This document shows, piece after piece, positions 43,171 to 54,300 of a stretch of DNA of 64,000 bases. Position 1 is the stretch's first letter. Each line of letters begins with the position of its first letter. Origin of the DNA: Tribonema minus (taxonomy: Eukaryota; Sar; Xanthophyceae; Tribonematales; Tribonemataceae). The notes under the pieces were generated by a model that saw only the letters and a list, made by a program, of their open reading frames with translations, did no database searches and was not told where the DNA came from. The translations under genes were made by a program, and so were the position numbers. Location: the NCBI GenBank assembly GCA_017506865.1, contig JAFCMP010000081.1, positions 62,001 through 126,000 of the forward strand. Direction: 5' to 3'.

Positions 43171-44960
43171 TTGGGCGTCACAATGGTTGCCCACAGGGCA
43201 ACGGTCGTGCAGCGTGGAGGGGTTGATGGGCAGTCAGTATTGGGTTTGTGGGGGGCAACCGCGTAGATCATGGTCGTGCGCGCTAAGCACGCCAGGCCCA
43301 TACGTCTCGCCCTTCCTGGAGCTCATGAACCAGCTCACCGGTTGCACACTTGTGAGGGACGAACAAGTGGATGCGAGTCTGGAAGGGGTCTCAGTGTGGA
43401 ATTGTGTACGAGTACTCGTACTGTACAAGTAATCAAGACCCCGGGTACTGATGTACTTTTTATCAATTCTCGCACAGGGCGCGAAAGCCCAGATGAATGG
43501 CATCTACCTTGGCGCTTGCTGTACGAAATCTACACTACGTGTGACAGTCTGAAATGTCTCAATGACTCATATACTCTACAGTGTGAGTAAGGCCCGGGAT
43601 ACTGTTGTACGACTACTTGACCTGTACAAGTACAGTTTCAGAAATCATGTACTTCCAGCATTACTGCCAGACCTTGGATTCCATGGCTTATAGGCTCCAA
43701 GTGCCTCTACTGGGCCGAGAAGTGCATCTGTGCATGTATAGATCAGGTTGCTGCACACATCACCTTGCCAGCGCGAATGCTCCCTGATGGCAAAAGGTTT
43801 GGCCGCCGTTTTACATTTCATGGTAGAAGGGTATAGCACGAGCTGAGCTTGGCAAGCGCGCACACTGGCCGTATGCTAACAGCAGCGCTCAGCACGCGGC
43901 TCTGTTCAACAGTGTTGCGGCGACACGAGAGCAGGCGGCGCACTCATGCGTGACACGGTGACCGCGCGGCACAGCAACAACACCCGCACATCAGCCACTT
44001 GCGCGCCGCTGTGCATGGTGTCATCTACACTGAGTGCACAAAATGTATACATGTATGCATGTGCAGCGCCGCCGCTAAAACCACCTGCGTCGCGTTTGGC
44101 TGCCAGCGCGGAGATCGCCACAGCCCTGGGCTCCTGCAATCTGCTTAGCAGCCATGGCGTTTATGCTTCGTGTACTTGACCATGTGAGCACACAATGTGG
44201 CCAGGCCATACGAAGGCTGAGACTGCCATAAAAGAACACTTATTAGAAGAACACCTAGGCGTCACATCGTTGGGATTGATGCCAGGCACACTCTCAATTC
44301 TGGCCCGGTCGGCCTCATCGAACACATGACAGTAGTTGCTTATAGAAATACTCTGGGTGCTCAATGAGCTCACTCTTCCTGCACGAGGGCCCCGGGGTGA
44401 AGGCATGGCACAGGGGCAACGCTGCAGTACCAGAGTCTGCGTCTGCGCTTTATTGTTTGAGGCGAGAAGAGGGCACTGTATATTTCAGAGGCCGTTAGCG
44501 CATGTGCCTCTGCAAATATGCCTGTGAACGTGAAGGCCTGCATGCAGCGTGGAAGTTCAAGTTGAAGATGCATGTTCTACACAGGAAACTATCGTTGAGA
44601 TCATGTCAGATTCCTATTGAGCCACTGGCAGAGCAGACTGTGCCCGTCTGCTTTGATTTTTGAGTTGTAATAAGCAGGGCCTTTGACTGCATGCATTTGT
44701 GACATGTCATCCGATCACCATGTTGGCCACGAGGAGCATCCAGTACCATATCCAGTACCATATGCGCTGCAAACCGCACACGTAAGCATACCTATCTGCC
44801 AACTTCGGACCATGCATGTGTGATCGAGCTTGTCACTGAGATCACTAGCACCGAATCATGCCGATTGAAATTTGTTTCAAGAGAATTCGTTATCTCACTT
44901 GCGGTATGCAAGTGCGACACCAAGGCATGATGGAGAACAAGCGCCTCAGCGTTGAGGCCT
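43171..44960. other. Spacer without a supported gene
   Basis: Short open frames only. A plus-strand piece near 44.08-44.16 kb (RLAASAEIATALGSCN) resembles the Ala-rich helix of the duplicated family and may be another remnant. Confidence 0.3.
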
Positions 44961-44974
44961 AAAAGTAATTATTC

Positions 44975-45262
44975 TTGGCGACAGTGCTTCAGCAAAATGC
45001 CACTACCGTGACCGCGCCTGGTCTCGGTCATTGGGCCACACTCGTACAGCCACTGCTAGACGACATGCAGTCTGCGCCACCAATGTCACCAGGCAGTATT
45101 CGCAACACCAGCGACGACAGCGGCAGCAGTGGCGGCAGCAGCCTGATGCACTGCATACGGGGGGGGGGGGGTGATATACATTTGGCAGTGCTCAGACTTG
45201 GCTGTTCAAGAAGAGCGCGCGATTCGCGGGCGCCACAAGCGCTGATCTGCAGCCGCTGTTGA
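44975..45262 (+). CDS. Weak open frame, possible exon
   Basis: It reads GLGHWATLVQPLLDDMQSAP and MSPGSIRNTSDDSGSSGG, then a poly-G-encoded Gly run (about 45160). The Ser/Asp-rich text is more protein-like than its surroundings. There is no domain and no clear splice sites. Confidence 0.2.
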   Translation: MATVLQQNATTVTAPGLGHWATLVQPLLDDMQSAPPMSPGSIRNTSDDSGSSGGSSLMHCIRGGGGDIHLAVLRLGCSRRARDSRAPQALICSRC

Positions 45263-45556
45263 AGTGGCGGAAAATTGGGCAACCTCAGTGTAGCACATCG
45301 TGTGCCTGCTATGTTGGAACGCGGTCGGGTGACAGGCATGCACTAGCAGTCGATGAGGATCGCTAAGACATCTTCACCAACTCTCAGCAGCACCATAGCC
45401 GCTGAAGCAGTCGTTGCTGCTGCATGAGCTCCAATACGAGGAATGCTGGTCACCCTCAGAGCTTATGTGCTCAAAACCTTTCAAAATAGATGTCGAAAAC
45501 ATTATCAAAAATGTTACTTCTATCTGCTGATATATTTGTAACTTCAACGTTTGGCA

Positions 45557-45660
45557 GGTTTGGTTTATTAGACGAGAACCTAAATTTTGGTACTTCAAAG
45601 TTTTCAATTTTGTGGCGCGCTTGGTTTGTTAGATGAGAACCTGCATTTTGGTACGTCAAC
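45557..45660 (+). repeat. Tandem duplication of about 64-bp period
   Basis: GGTTTGGTTTATTAGACGAG to ATTTTGGTACTTCAA (45557-45597) is repeated as GCTTGGTTTGTTAGATGAG to ATTTTGGTACGTCAA (about 45619-45659). It lies in an AT-richer spacer (45.3-46.8 kb) with no supported gene. Confidence 0.75.
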
Positions 45661-46875
45661 TCTGTTGACAATTTGTTGTACATTACTGCGCAGAAGCTTG
45701 TCATCTGCATGGCTTGTCAATATGACGCAACCTCCAGCATTTGAACAACTCTGCCAATATAAAAATTGCTGCACGTGCTTTCGTCTGGACGACTTGGTAA
45801 ACACATGCACTGATATCTGGATCGCAAGTCATCGACACGGCTGTCAACAACATGACTGCGCCGCAGCAACCGTCGTCTGATGCGTGAAGTATAACATGCC
45901 CGCAGATGTTGTGATACAGACATTTGTATGCATGCATCATAATTCAATTTTTATTGTATGTGCTGACCATCAAAACACACCCAGAAATATTGCACCAGCA
46001 TATGATAACTTTATGAACCATGATGCCAATTTCAGCTTACCATTGGAGCACGCCACTGGCGGTAGTGGGCGTCGTTGTGATTGCTGGCCATGCCAGCCGC
46101 CGTACTAGTAGTGTGCTTGCTCACGCTCCATGAGCTCCCTGGTCAGATGCGTGATCCAGGCAAACACAGGCGACGGGTGATCAATGAGCTCTCCATTTCA
46201 TGCTTCCATAGCAGTGAATAGGCATGCACATCATTTGCTTCAGCAACATGCCATTGAGCGCAAGCAAGCAAACACACAGTACAAAATCTACTGCAATGGC
46301 CACATAATCCACTATCGAGTACACTTCAAGTGGGGGCGGCCACAGAGTAGAGTGACAGCCTGAGGGCACACTGCGGACGTTGATCAGGGCATGATTGGGT
46401 CTGCAATCGCTGTTGTCACATGTATGCAGATGCGGGACGCAGCAGCGAGCATTGCGGTGCAAATGTGCGCTGCCGGCTGTCCAGCATCCAGTTCTCACCG
46501 TTGCGCTCAACATCTACCACTAGGATGACCATTGCCAAAACGATCGATTCTCAGTATGCTTGTGCCGATTTGTTGCCTGCACCTCCAGCAATTTCATTTA
46601 ACCCGCTGCAAGTGGCAGTCACCGTTATTGACCCGTGAACTGGATGATTGACATTAATCTGCAAGAGTTTATTGAGGCGTACCTGCATACACATATGCAT
46701 ATGCATGGTTGCCCAGGTTACAGAATCCCGTTCATTGGTTGGAAAACAGGATTCTGTTCGTTTGGATAACAGTCTGTCAACAAATTCAAGCACATAGTCA
46801 GTGGACACAATCACAGGCATGCGCACGGTGATGATGAACTGGTTGCTTTAAACAGCTCCCCATTGACCGAGTGCA

Positions 46876-47424
46876 CTAGTTCACTCCGCGGCCGCCAACA
46901 GTAGGATCAGGGCTTAGAATGTAGGCTTGGGGTTGAAGGTCAGAGTGAGGGTTTGCGCACCCACCTCGGCCCTCAGTGCTCTGAGCAATTCCTGGTAGTG
47001 GCGTGCGGGCGCGTCCTTGTTGCCCCAGCTCCAGCACGACAGTGGAGTTGAGCGCTGCGAGCGCCATGCCCCCCTGTTCCAGGAACAACAGACGGGGGGG
47101 GGCTGAACGTTCAGTTGTGGTGCCTTGAAACCGCCGCGCGCAAGCTCTTGCGGTAGATCGCATCACCGATGGCAGATCTCGGGTAACATGGCAGTGATCG
47201 ACTTCGGTCAAGTAGTCACAATGGTATACAGAAGGACACAACGCACTTGTGTCGCCAAGCTGTAGTCGCAGATTGTCAGCATATCTGCTATCGCACCCAC
47301 GCAGCAAGGGTTTGTGCTGGCGAATCTGTGCATGTAGCATGCGCTCGCAAGTTGGTTTGATAATGTCAGTCAGCCCATACAGCATATTGCGCTCGTGATT
47401 TTGTGGCACCAGCGGAGAAGCCAC
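46876..47424 (-). CDS. Uncharacterised 182-residue open frame
   Basis: The minus-strand frame encodes ERNMLYGLTDIIKPTCERML, LLRGCDSRYADNLRLQLGD and YLTEVDHCHVTRDLPSVM, without low complexity in its first 100 residues. The last third is Pro/Gly-rich and overlaps telomere-like words, so it is probably not coding. It could be a single exon or a mobile-element remnant. No homologous family comes to mind. Confidence 0.25.
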   Translation of the reverse strand: MASPLVPQNHERNMLYGLTDIIKPTCERMLHAQIRQHKPLLRGCDSRYADNLRLQLGDTSALCPSVYHCDYLTEVDHCHVTRDLPSVMRSTARACARRFQGTTTERSAPPRLLFLEQGGMALAALNSTVVLELGQQGRARTPLPGIAQSTEGRGGCANPHSDLQPQAYILSPDPTVGGRGVN

Positions 47425-47717
47425 GGTGGAGCTTGCAATTTGTGTCAGTGCTCATCACTGATCGACGTCTTGTGCGAGAGCTTCACCATCGCGCACGAGT
47501 GCAATGCCCTCACCCTGCCCTAGTCCGGCTTCTCACGTACAGGCCAAATGCATGGCTGCAGGGGCAAAAACGGCGATTTACTTGGCAGGTGACCACGGCG
47601 CAGGCAACCTCCAAACTCTCCGTCCCCCAGCAACCAGGCCAATGGCTCCATCCCTCGGCGACCAGGCCATAACCAGGCCAAAAGCCAACAGAAGCTGATC
47701 ATGAAGGTGGTCTCTCT

Positions 47718-47765
47718 CAACCCTAACACAAACCAAGGGGGGTGTTAACCCTAACCCTAACTCTA
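47718..47765. repeat. Telomere-like tract (CCCTAA family)
   Basis: CAACCCTAACACAAACC, then GTTAACCCTAACCCTAACTC. One of the longest CCCTAA runs in the window. Confidence 0.85.
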
Positions 47766-47964
47766 CCTACATACCCCCACCACTCTCAGCACTGAGTGCT
47801 GACTCCGTGGCGCCTTCGCGAAGCGGCAACAGTTGAACATTGGTTACGGTACTCACATTAAGAATGTTGCTATCACAAGTGCAAAGCAATCACATACTTC
47901 TAGGTGACGCACAACACACCCTTCCGCACTGAGCAACCACAGTCGTCGCCACACATACATACGT

Positions 47965-48120
47965 ACCTTGCATGCCGCACTGGACCTCCGCAGTCTCCTT
48001 CACAAAGCCCTGCTCACAGCAGCGCGCCATCAGTCCGAGCCAGCGGCAGCGCCGCCGCCGTTGATGCCGTCGCCGCGCGCCGCCAGCAAATCGCAGCGGC
48101 GCATCAGCGCGTGCCATCAT
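47965..48120 (-). pseudogene. Exon-like fragment ending at a donor
   Basis: The minus strand reads LMRRCDLLAARGDGINGGGA in one register, then MARCCEQGFVKETAEVQCGM in another, up to a donor (GGCATGCAAG then GTACGT). It is unidentified and again shows a register change. From 48.13 to 49.56 kb nothing convincing is seen; a minus-strand frame at 49.11-49.45 kb is open but unassigned. Confidence 0.25.
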
Positions 48121-49624
48121 GAGACCATCAGCAGCCGTTGAAAAAGCAGATGCTGGTGTGATGTGCGCTGCCGCGCGCTGCTAGCGGCTGGCACTTTGCG
48201 CCCGCTGCCACACGGGCTGGTTTAGAGGGTGAATCATGATGCAATAGGCAAGGCTAAATTAGACAGCGGCAAGTGCGTGGTGACGTAGTGACGCTGGCAA
48301 CAGTAAACACCTCCATTGGCGGCGAGGTACTTGTTGCAGAGACCCAGACTTTCAGTCAGTTACCCAACGGTACGTTTTCATTCGTAAACACACGTTCGTG
48401 CTCGAAACCTTAAACTATAGTATACGCCCACAAAACTTACATGAAGGAGCAACAATACCCAATATGATCGCAATCACCATAGCCAGCGGATCTGCACTGA
48501 TCCATGTAAGAGTTGTCCTCCACTTGCGTGGTTTGTATTCTGCACCATGCGCTCAGATGGTCGCCTCTCACACGTGTTGCAAAAATCCAACGTTGCACTC
48601 CTGACAAATGGAACAGCACCTGCTATGTGAGGTGCTTGACCCCTGATCGTTTGATTATGGTCGACAGCAGGCTACACGTACGCCATAATCAGGTTTGCAT
48701 AGCTAGAAAATTAACACGTGCCACTGAAACGCATGTTTTGCTCTGATCAGCCACACGTACTGTCAAATTCTTCGGCAATTCACACACACGCCAGAGCCAT
48801 ATGGACACAACTTGTCACACAAGGGAGGCGGGGGATCAGACGAGCCCTGACTAGCACTCTTTCTACATGCTGGTCAGAGCAGGAAAGAGCAATTGCACTC
48901 CAAAGTGTAAAGAGCAGAGCCGTTCCTCTTTCGTAGCTACAGGACGACAGCCACGCAAATATGTCGGAACCCGACATAATATGTAGGGGACCTGCAGCTG
49001 AAAGCAGCGGTCGGGTTTTGTATAATGACATGTGGACCCTGCCCTGCTGCTAGCTTGAAAGTGGGAAACGCACTGACCTGCGGGCCTTTCTCCTCTGCGC
49101 TCCAACGCCTATGTATCCGCGCACCACGAACTCAACTCGTCAGCCGACCGATAGTAGGACTGCTCAGGATGCAAGGCATATTCGGCATCCACACCTGAAC
49201 GCAATGGCCGGTGACGCGCGACCGTCTCAAATAAGTCGCCGCTGCTGTTTTGCGTGCAGTAGAGATCCGCAAACAATACATGTGCGGCCATACTCGTCAC
49301 CGTATCGCAGGTGTTGAAGTGCAGGAGAAGATACCGAGGTTTTCGAAACACCCCAGTGCTTGCTGGCCACGCGACACACTCAAGACCCGTGATGTGCTTG
49401 CTGGCGATGTAGCAAGCAAACAAATGTGATGCTAGCGACAATCTCACGCTGGCTTAATTTATTCTTTTGTGAAGTTGAACTTTTTCGGCACGCTCTTTTT
49501 TGCGACCACGTTGTGCACCTCTAAACATGTACGACAGCAACCCCCGCTGCTCACATCAATGGCAGTGATGTGCAGCCGCTGTTGCCCTCCTGGGGTGTAA
49601 GTGCATCTGCGTCGCCAAAGCATT

Positions 49625-50260
49625 GTCCAACCCGCATGTGCAGTCGCTGCGGGTCTTGCACCGGCAGATTGCAACTACTGAGACACATCTCTCATCGCAA
49701 AGTACAGGCGAGTACCGCAAGCTACGCTCTGCCCTGCATGAACGGAGACATAACGACGAACATGAATCTATTGAAAGCAGGTGCTGGCCAAGCTCCTGAC
49801 AGTTTGTGACTTGGCTGCTGTGACCGGTTCATCGCCGCTGCTGAGTTTGTAGGAGCAGTACCGTAACGCTCACTACCAGGTCACAGGATCTGTGTGTGCT
49901 GAGAGCAACATCACATTTCAGCTTGCACCAATGAATCCTCCCCTCATATGCCGCAAATACAGCCCTCAGCTGATCCCCCCACACGAGTATTCAGCACTCT
50001 CTCCTTCCGGCTCGCTGCTTGGAAACCGACAGCAACGGCGAGCGCCGCAATGAGGCCGCTGCGCAGTGTCAGGCAGAGAAGCGGGCGAGGCCGCTAGGGC
50101 TGCCGTAGCAGTGCTGCAAGAGCTGTGCTGGGGCGGGCAGGAGCAAGAAGCTCACGTGCAAGAACTGCGCTCTCACCTGCTCGTCCTCACCGCCCGCCGC
50201 AGACGCTTGGCACCATTGCTGCTTACCCCAGCTCAGAAGAGAGGCAGCTTCAATTGACGA
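49625..50260 (+). pseudogene. Coiled-coil exon pair
   Basis: A plus-strand frame without an ATG reads HVQSLRVLHRQIATTETHL, GEYRKLRSALHERRHNDEHE and SIESR up to a donor (GAAAGCAG then GTGCTG, about 49790). A later exon after an ACCGACAG acceptor (about 50030) reads ERRNEAAAQCQAEKRAR, then in a shifted register AVAVLQELCWGGQEQEAHVQ and ELRSHLLVL. Both are amphipathic helices with Leu/Glu/Arg heptads. Protein identity is unknown. Confidence 0.35.
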
Positions 50261-50714
50261 GGCAGCATCGACGAAATTGGCTGGTTTGACACCACAAAGT
50301 TTGCGTCTTACGAGGAACAGGCGGCGCAACGACAACGTACACAACACTGGCAGTGTCGGCGCTGTATAGGATAGGATATAGGATACTAGTAGGACACTGC
50401 CAATTGAATGAAGCAGGTCATGCTGCAAGAGTTTGCAGACTACCATGGCAGGAAGTCCTAGCACGCAAACCTGACGCAAGCGAAGGATTTGATGAGGACA
50501 ACACTTGGACTTTTATTTATTGCGCTTCGCAGGGGCGCGAAAGCCCTCTCTTTGGATGTGCACTCAATGCAACACTCCTTTCTCCAAAGAGAGACTCAAA
50601 CGCAAGCAAGCTGAGTGCCCCCCTTCACACTACCACCACATCCCCTCGACCAAACCTTACCAAGGGTTGCCCAGCTGTGAGGCGCACTTGTCACGTCGTG
50701 AGAAAGATTGTATG

Positions 50715-51090
50715 CAGGCCTGGGTCACCTTGGACAGTGCCCAGAACTGAGGACCATTGTGACATGTCTCAATTGCGCCCCTAGGCAAAGTGTTCACTGG
50801 GCACCAGGCACTAGTGCTAAGGGCATCGATGCTGATGCAACGGGAAGTCCAACCCAGCCCCGACAAAACCCACCCAAATCCTGATTGGTCCCCACTATCA
50901 TGCTGCACCAAAGTGCCAAGCTACTGCCTCTCCACAAACAGACCCACTTTAGGGCCTACCGCGTCTCTACCAAAATGGTCCCACCGTGAACATCTTTGTG
51001 CAGGCCTGGGCTACTGGTAGCAGCGCCCAGAACTGAGGACAATTAAGGGTTATGGATCACTTAGTGCCAGGCACTGGTGCTGTAAAGGAT
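50715..51090 (+). repeat. Direct repeat, 286-bp period
   Basis: CAGGCCTGGG, GCCCAGAACTGAGGAC and CAGGCACTAGTGCT (50715-50820) recur as CAGGCCTGGG, GCCCAGAACTGAGGAC and CAGGCACTGGTGCT (51001-51085). It is non-coding and lies just upstream of the secreted-protein gene. Confidence 0.7.
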
Positions 51091-51335
51091 GATGCTGTCA
51101 CTAAAGCAAGCATATCAACTGAAACCCTCCCTGCTATTTGCTACACTACACTGCCCCCCCCAGTATCCCCGGCCTGCTGTACCTCGCAAGGATTCAGAAA
51201 CCATGCAAGGGATCCTGACCTGATTGAAGATCCAGGGGTCACTTCAACACGTAATGGCGAGTCATGAAAAAAAATCGTGGTCGTGATGGCTCTTCCAGGC
51301 CAAATGGATGGCACTTGCAGACCCTTGCCTACGCC

Positions 51336-54300
51336 ATGGTGCAGCGCTGTTGTCGCTGGCTCTCGTGTGGCCTGCTGGCCGTGCTGGCGCTGCGGTGCCT
51401 CGATGGCGCCCACGCCCGCCTTGGCCAAAGCTGGGCGCAGGATGCAGATGAACGCGCGCTCTATAGGTGAGTACCACCACGTTGAACTTTTCACGATCCT
51501 CGCAATACAGGCAGCTGCTGGGTATGCCCAGTTGTTCCGTACTTCGTAAGGGTCTGCTGGCTACAGATGCTGTTCTTGTCTGCTGCTGCATCGATGGCGC
51601 ATGCTTAGCGCAATCGCTTCTTGCAAATGCTTAGCCTCAAGCAAGCCCCCGCCTGTTGTGGAGCACCTGCCTGCTGCGGAGCTGTATGCTCTCTTGATAT
51701 ACATCAGGACTACTATGCAGATACACAGTAAAAGCGCGTTTTGTGACCCAGATGTACGATGAATTTTTACTGTCTTTCCAGGACAGTCCATGACTTCTCA
51801 TGCTTCTCCCTCTGCCCTGCACTGCGTCAGAATGTTCTTCTACGTATGTCACAACAAGCAGCACCGTGGTGGTGCTCAGCTGGAGGCTGTTTCACCTGCT
51901 CGCTGTCCTGCAGGGTCCAATCAGCATATCAGATGGCAATTCTCTCCTCTGGATGCAGATGCTTGCGCTGCTCATCGCAGGGGACCTAAGTACTTGCTGC
52001 GCAAAACGTCATGTCATGCCAAGATGCACGGTGCCTAGCGTCCTGTTTTGAATTCCACTGCACTCACAGCACGCCTCCTCTCATTTTTCCGATATGCAGG
52101 CCCAAACGACCCCTTCTTGATTAAATTTTCTAGAGCCCTGTGTGGATTTTTTGCGTGCTTTGACATGCACATGACGTTCTGACTGCTGCTCGCTGGGGCT
52201 GTCTATCTGTTGCAGCCGCGATAGCGTGGCCGACGACGCGGAGATGCATGCCTACATATCCGGCATGCACCGCATGCTGCGCGCGTTTGACGACAGCCTC
52301 GATACGAGGAGCAAGAAAGGCAAGGGGAAGGGATGCAAGAAGCTCTGCAGGTACGGCAAGTGCTCATACAAGTGCAACAAGAAAGGTGGCGGCTACGGTG
52401 GCGGCATGAGAGGTGGTGGCATGACCGGTGGCGGTGGGTACAAGAAGCCAAAGAAGGGAGGGGGGTACAAGTCGCCAAAGAAGTACCCGGGCGGTGTATA
52501 CAAGCAGCCAAAGAAGGGAGGGAGGAAGCCGAAGAGGTACCCCGGCGGTGGGTACTACAATCAGCCTAAGAAGGGAGGGGGCCACGGTGGCAAGACGGGC
52601 GGTGGCCACGGCGGTGAGAACTTCAACTTGTGTGCCTTCATGCATGCTTGCCATGTGCTCATCCAATGCAATCATGTGCAAGAAGTGCATCGGTGTGCGC
52701 TTGGCGCGTCTGTGCTGCTGCCACTAACGCTTGACAACACATCAGCAACATACATTTGAGATGAATGTCATGGTACTTAGGATTGTAGGATGATATGCGT
52801 CGCTGCTGTTGGTTGACGCCTCGTGCATGTGAGGTACCACAATGTACTTGCGCTATATAGCATGAGTGCTGCAAAGTGCTCGGAGTACTTTTAATCGGCG
52901 AATCCAGAAACTGACTCGTTGCAATTTTGCAAGTTCGTTGGACAATCATCGCTCCTGAACTCACTCAATACATGGATTGCTTCAGAGATGGCTCCTGGCC
53001 ATAAAGAATCCTTTTCACGGGTGCTACGCTCAGACAGCTTCACTTGCAGCGCACGACTGCACCGCTTATCAATAATCTGCCTGTATTGCCATCATGTCAC
53101 AACCATGCTTGATCACAAATTCTATGAGCTGCATCACGTGCGGTGGCTCCGTGAGCATGCATGTATAGCGGCATGCGCGCTAGAGTGTGCTACACTAGTA
53201 TCAGAGCTGGCGGTGCCAGCATTAGCATTGAAGTGCACCTTAAGAGGCTATTGCACAACCGGTGCGTCGGCGGCTGCACCGCTATTGCGTTCATCACTGC
53301 TGATGCGCGTACACTACTGCTGCTGCTGCTGCATGTACGCAGGCGGCACCCCCACCACCCCTACTACGCCCACGACGCCCACCACGCCTACTACGCCTAC
53401 CACGCCCACTACTCCTACTACGCCTACTACTCCTACTACCCCCACGACCACCACGACAACTATGACCACGCCTACCACCACCACCATGACCACGCCTACA
53501 ACCACCACCGGCACTACGACTGGAACCACCGGCACTACGACTGGCACCACCACCGGCACAACGACCGGAACCACCACCGGCTCAACGACCGGAACCACCA
53601 CCGGCACAACGACCGGAACCACCACGGGCACCACAGGTGAGCACACGCTTTAAGCCAACGGGCCATTGACTTCAATGAGTGTACCACGAAGTATGTGTTA
53701 AATGTAGCAGGCGTGGCTGGCATCAGTCTTGTCGCACCAGCATGCCACTTGCGTGCTGAGCATGCGATGGCGGCGCGCGCTTGAGTCTGCTGACATCGCT
53801 GCATGCTGAACATCTAACTTCACATCTGCTGACAATGCTGCCTGGTTCACTTCCCAATGCAGGTACGACCGGGACCGGTACCACAGGCACCACGGGGACC
53901 ACGACCGGCACAACAACTGGTAAGTTTGTAACGCCCCACCCCCACGCAGTGGTGTTCACAGCAGCAGGTCATCTTGCGGGGGCGCTGATGCTCAGCAAAT
54001 TCAGTGAGAACTCATCGCTTCTTCAAGTTCAACTATCATTTGAAGTCACAGAGTGGCTGAGCTGTCGTCGTCAGCTGGCTGAGCTGGGAGGGCAGTATGC
54101 TTTGTGGCGAGCTGTACATGCTATTGGCGTGCAGCTTTGCTGTGCAGGTGGCGACTATCAACAAGCAGTTTGTACACAAGTTTGCTCTAGACCTGGCGAC
54201 TACAGTTACAGATAGATGGGTCTCACAGTAATCTAAAATAGCTTTGTTACTGTAAGCCTTTGTAGCATGCTCTGCACACTGCAGTGACGCAAACAGACCA

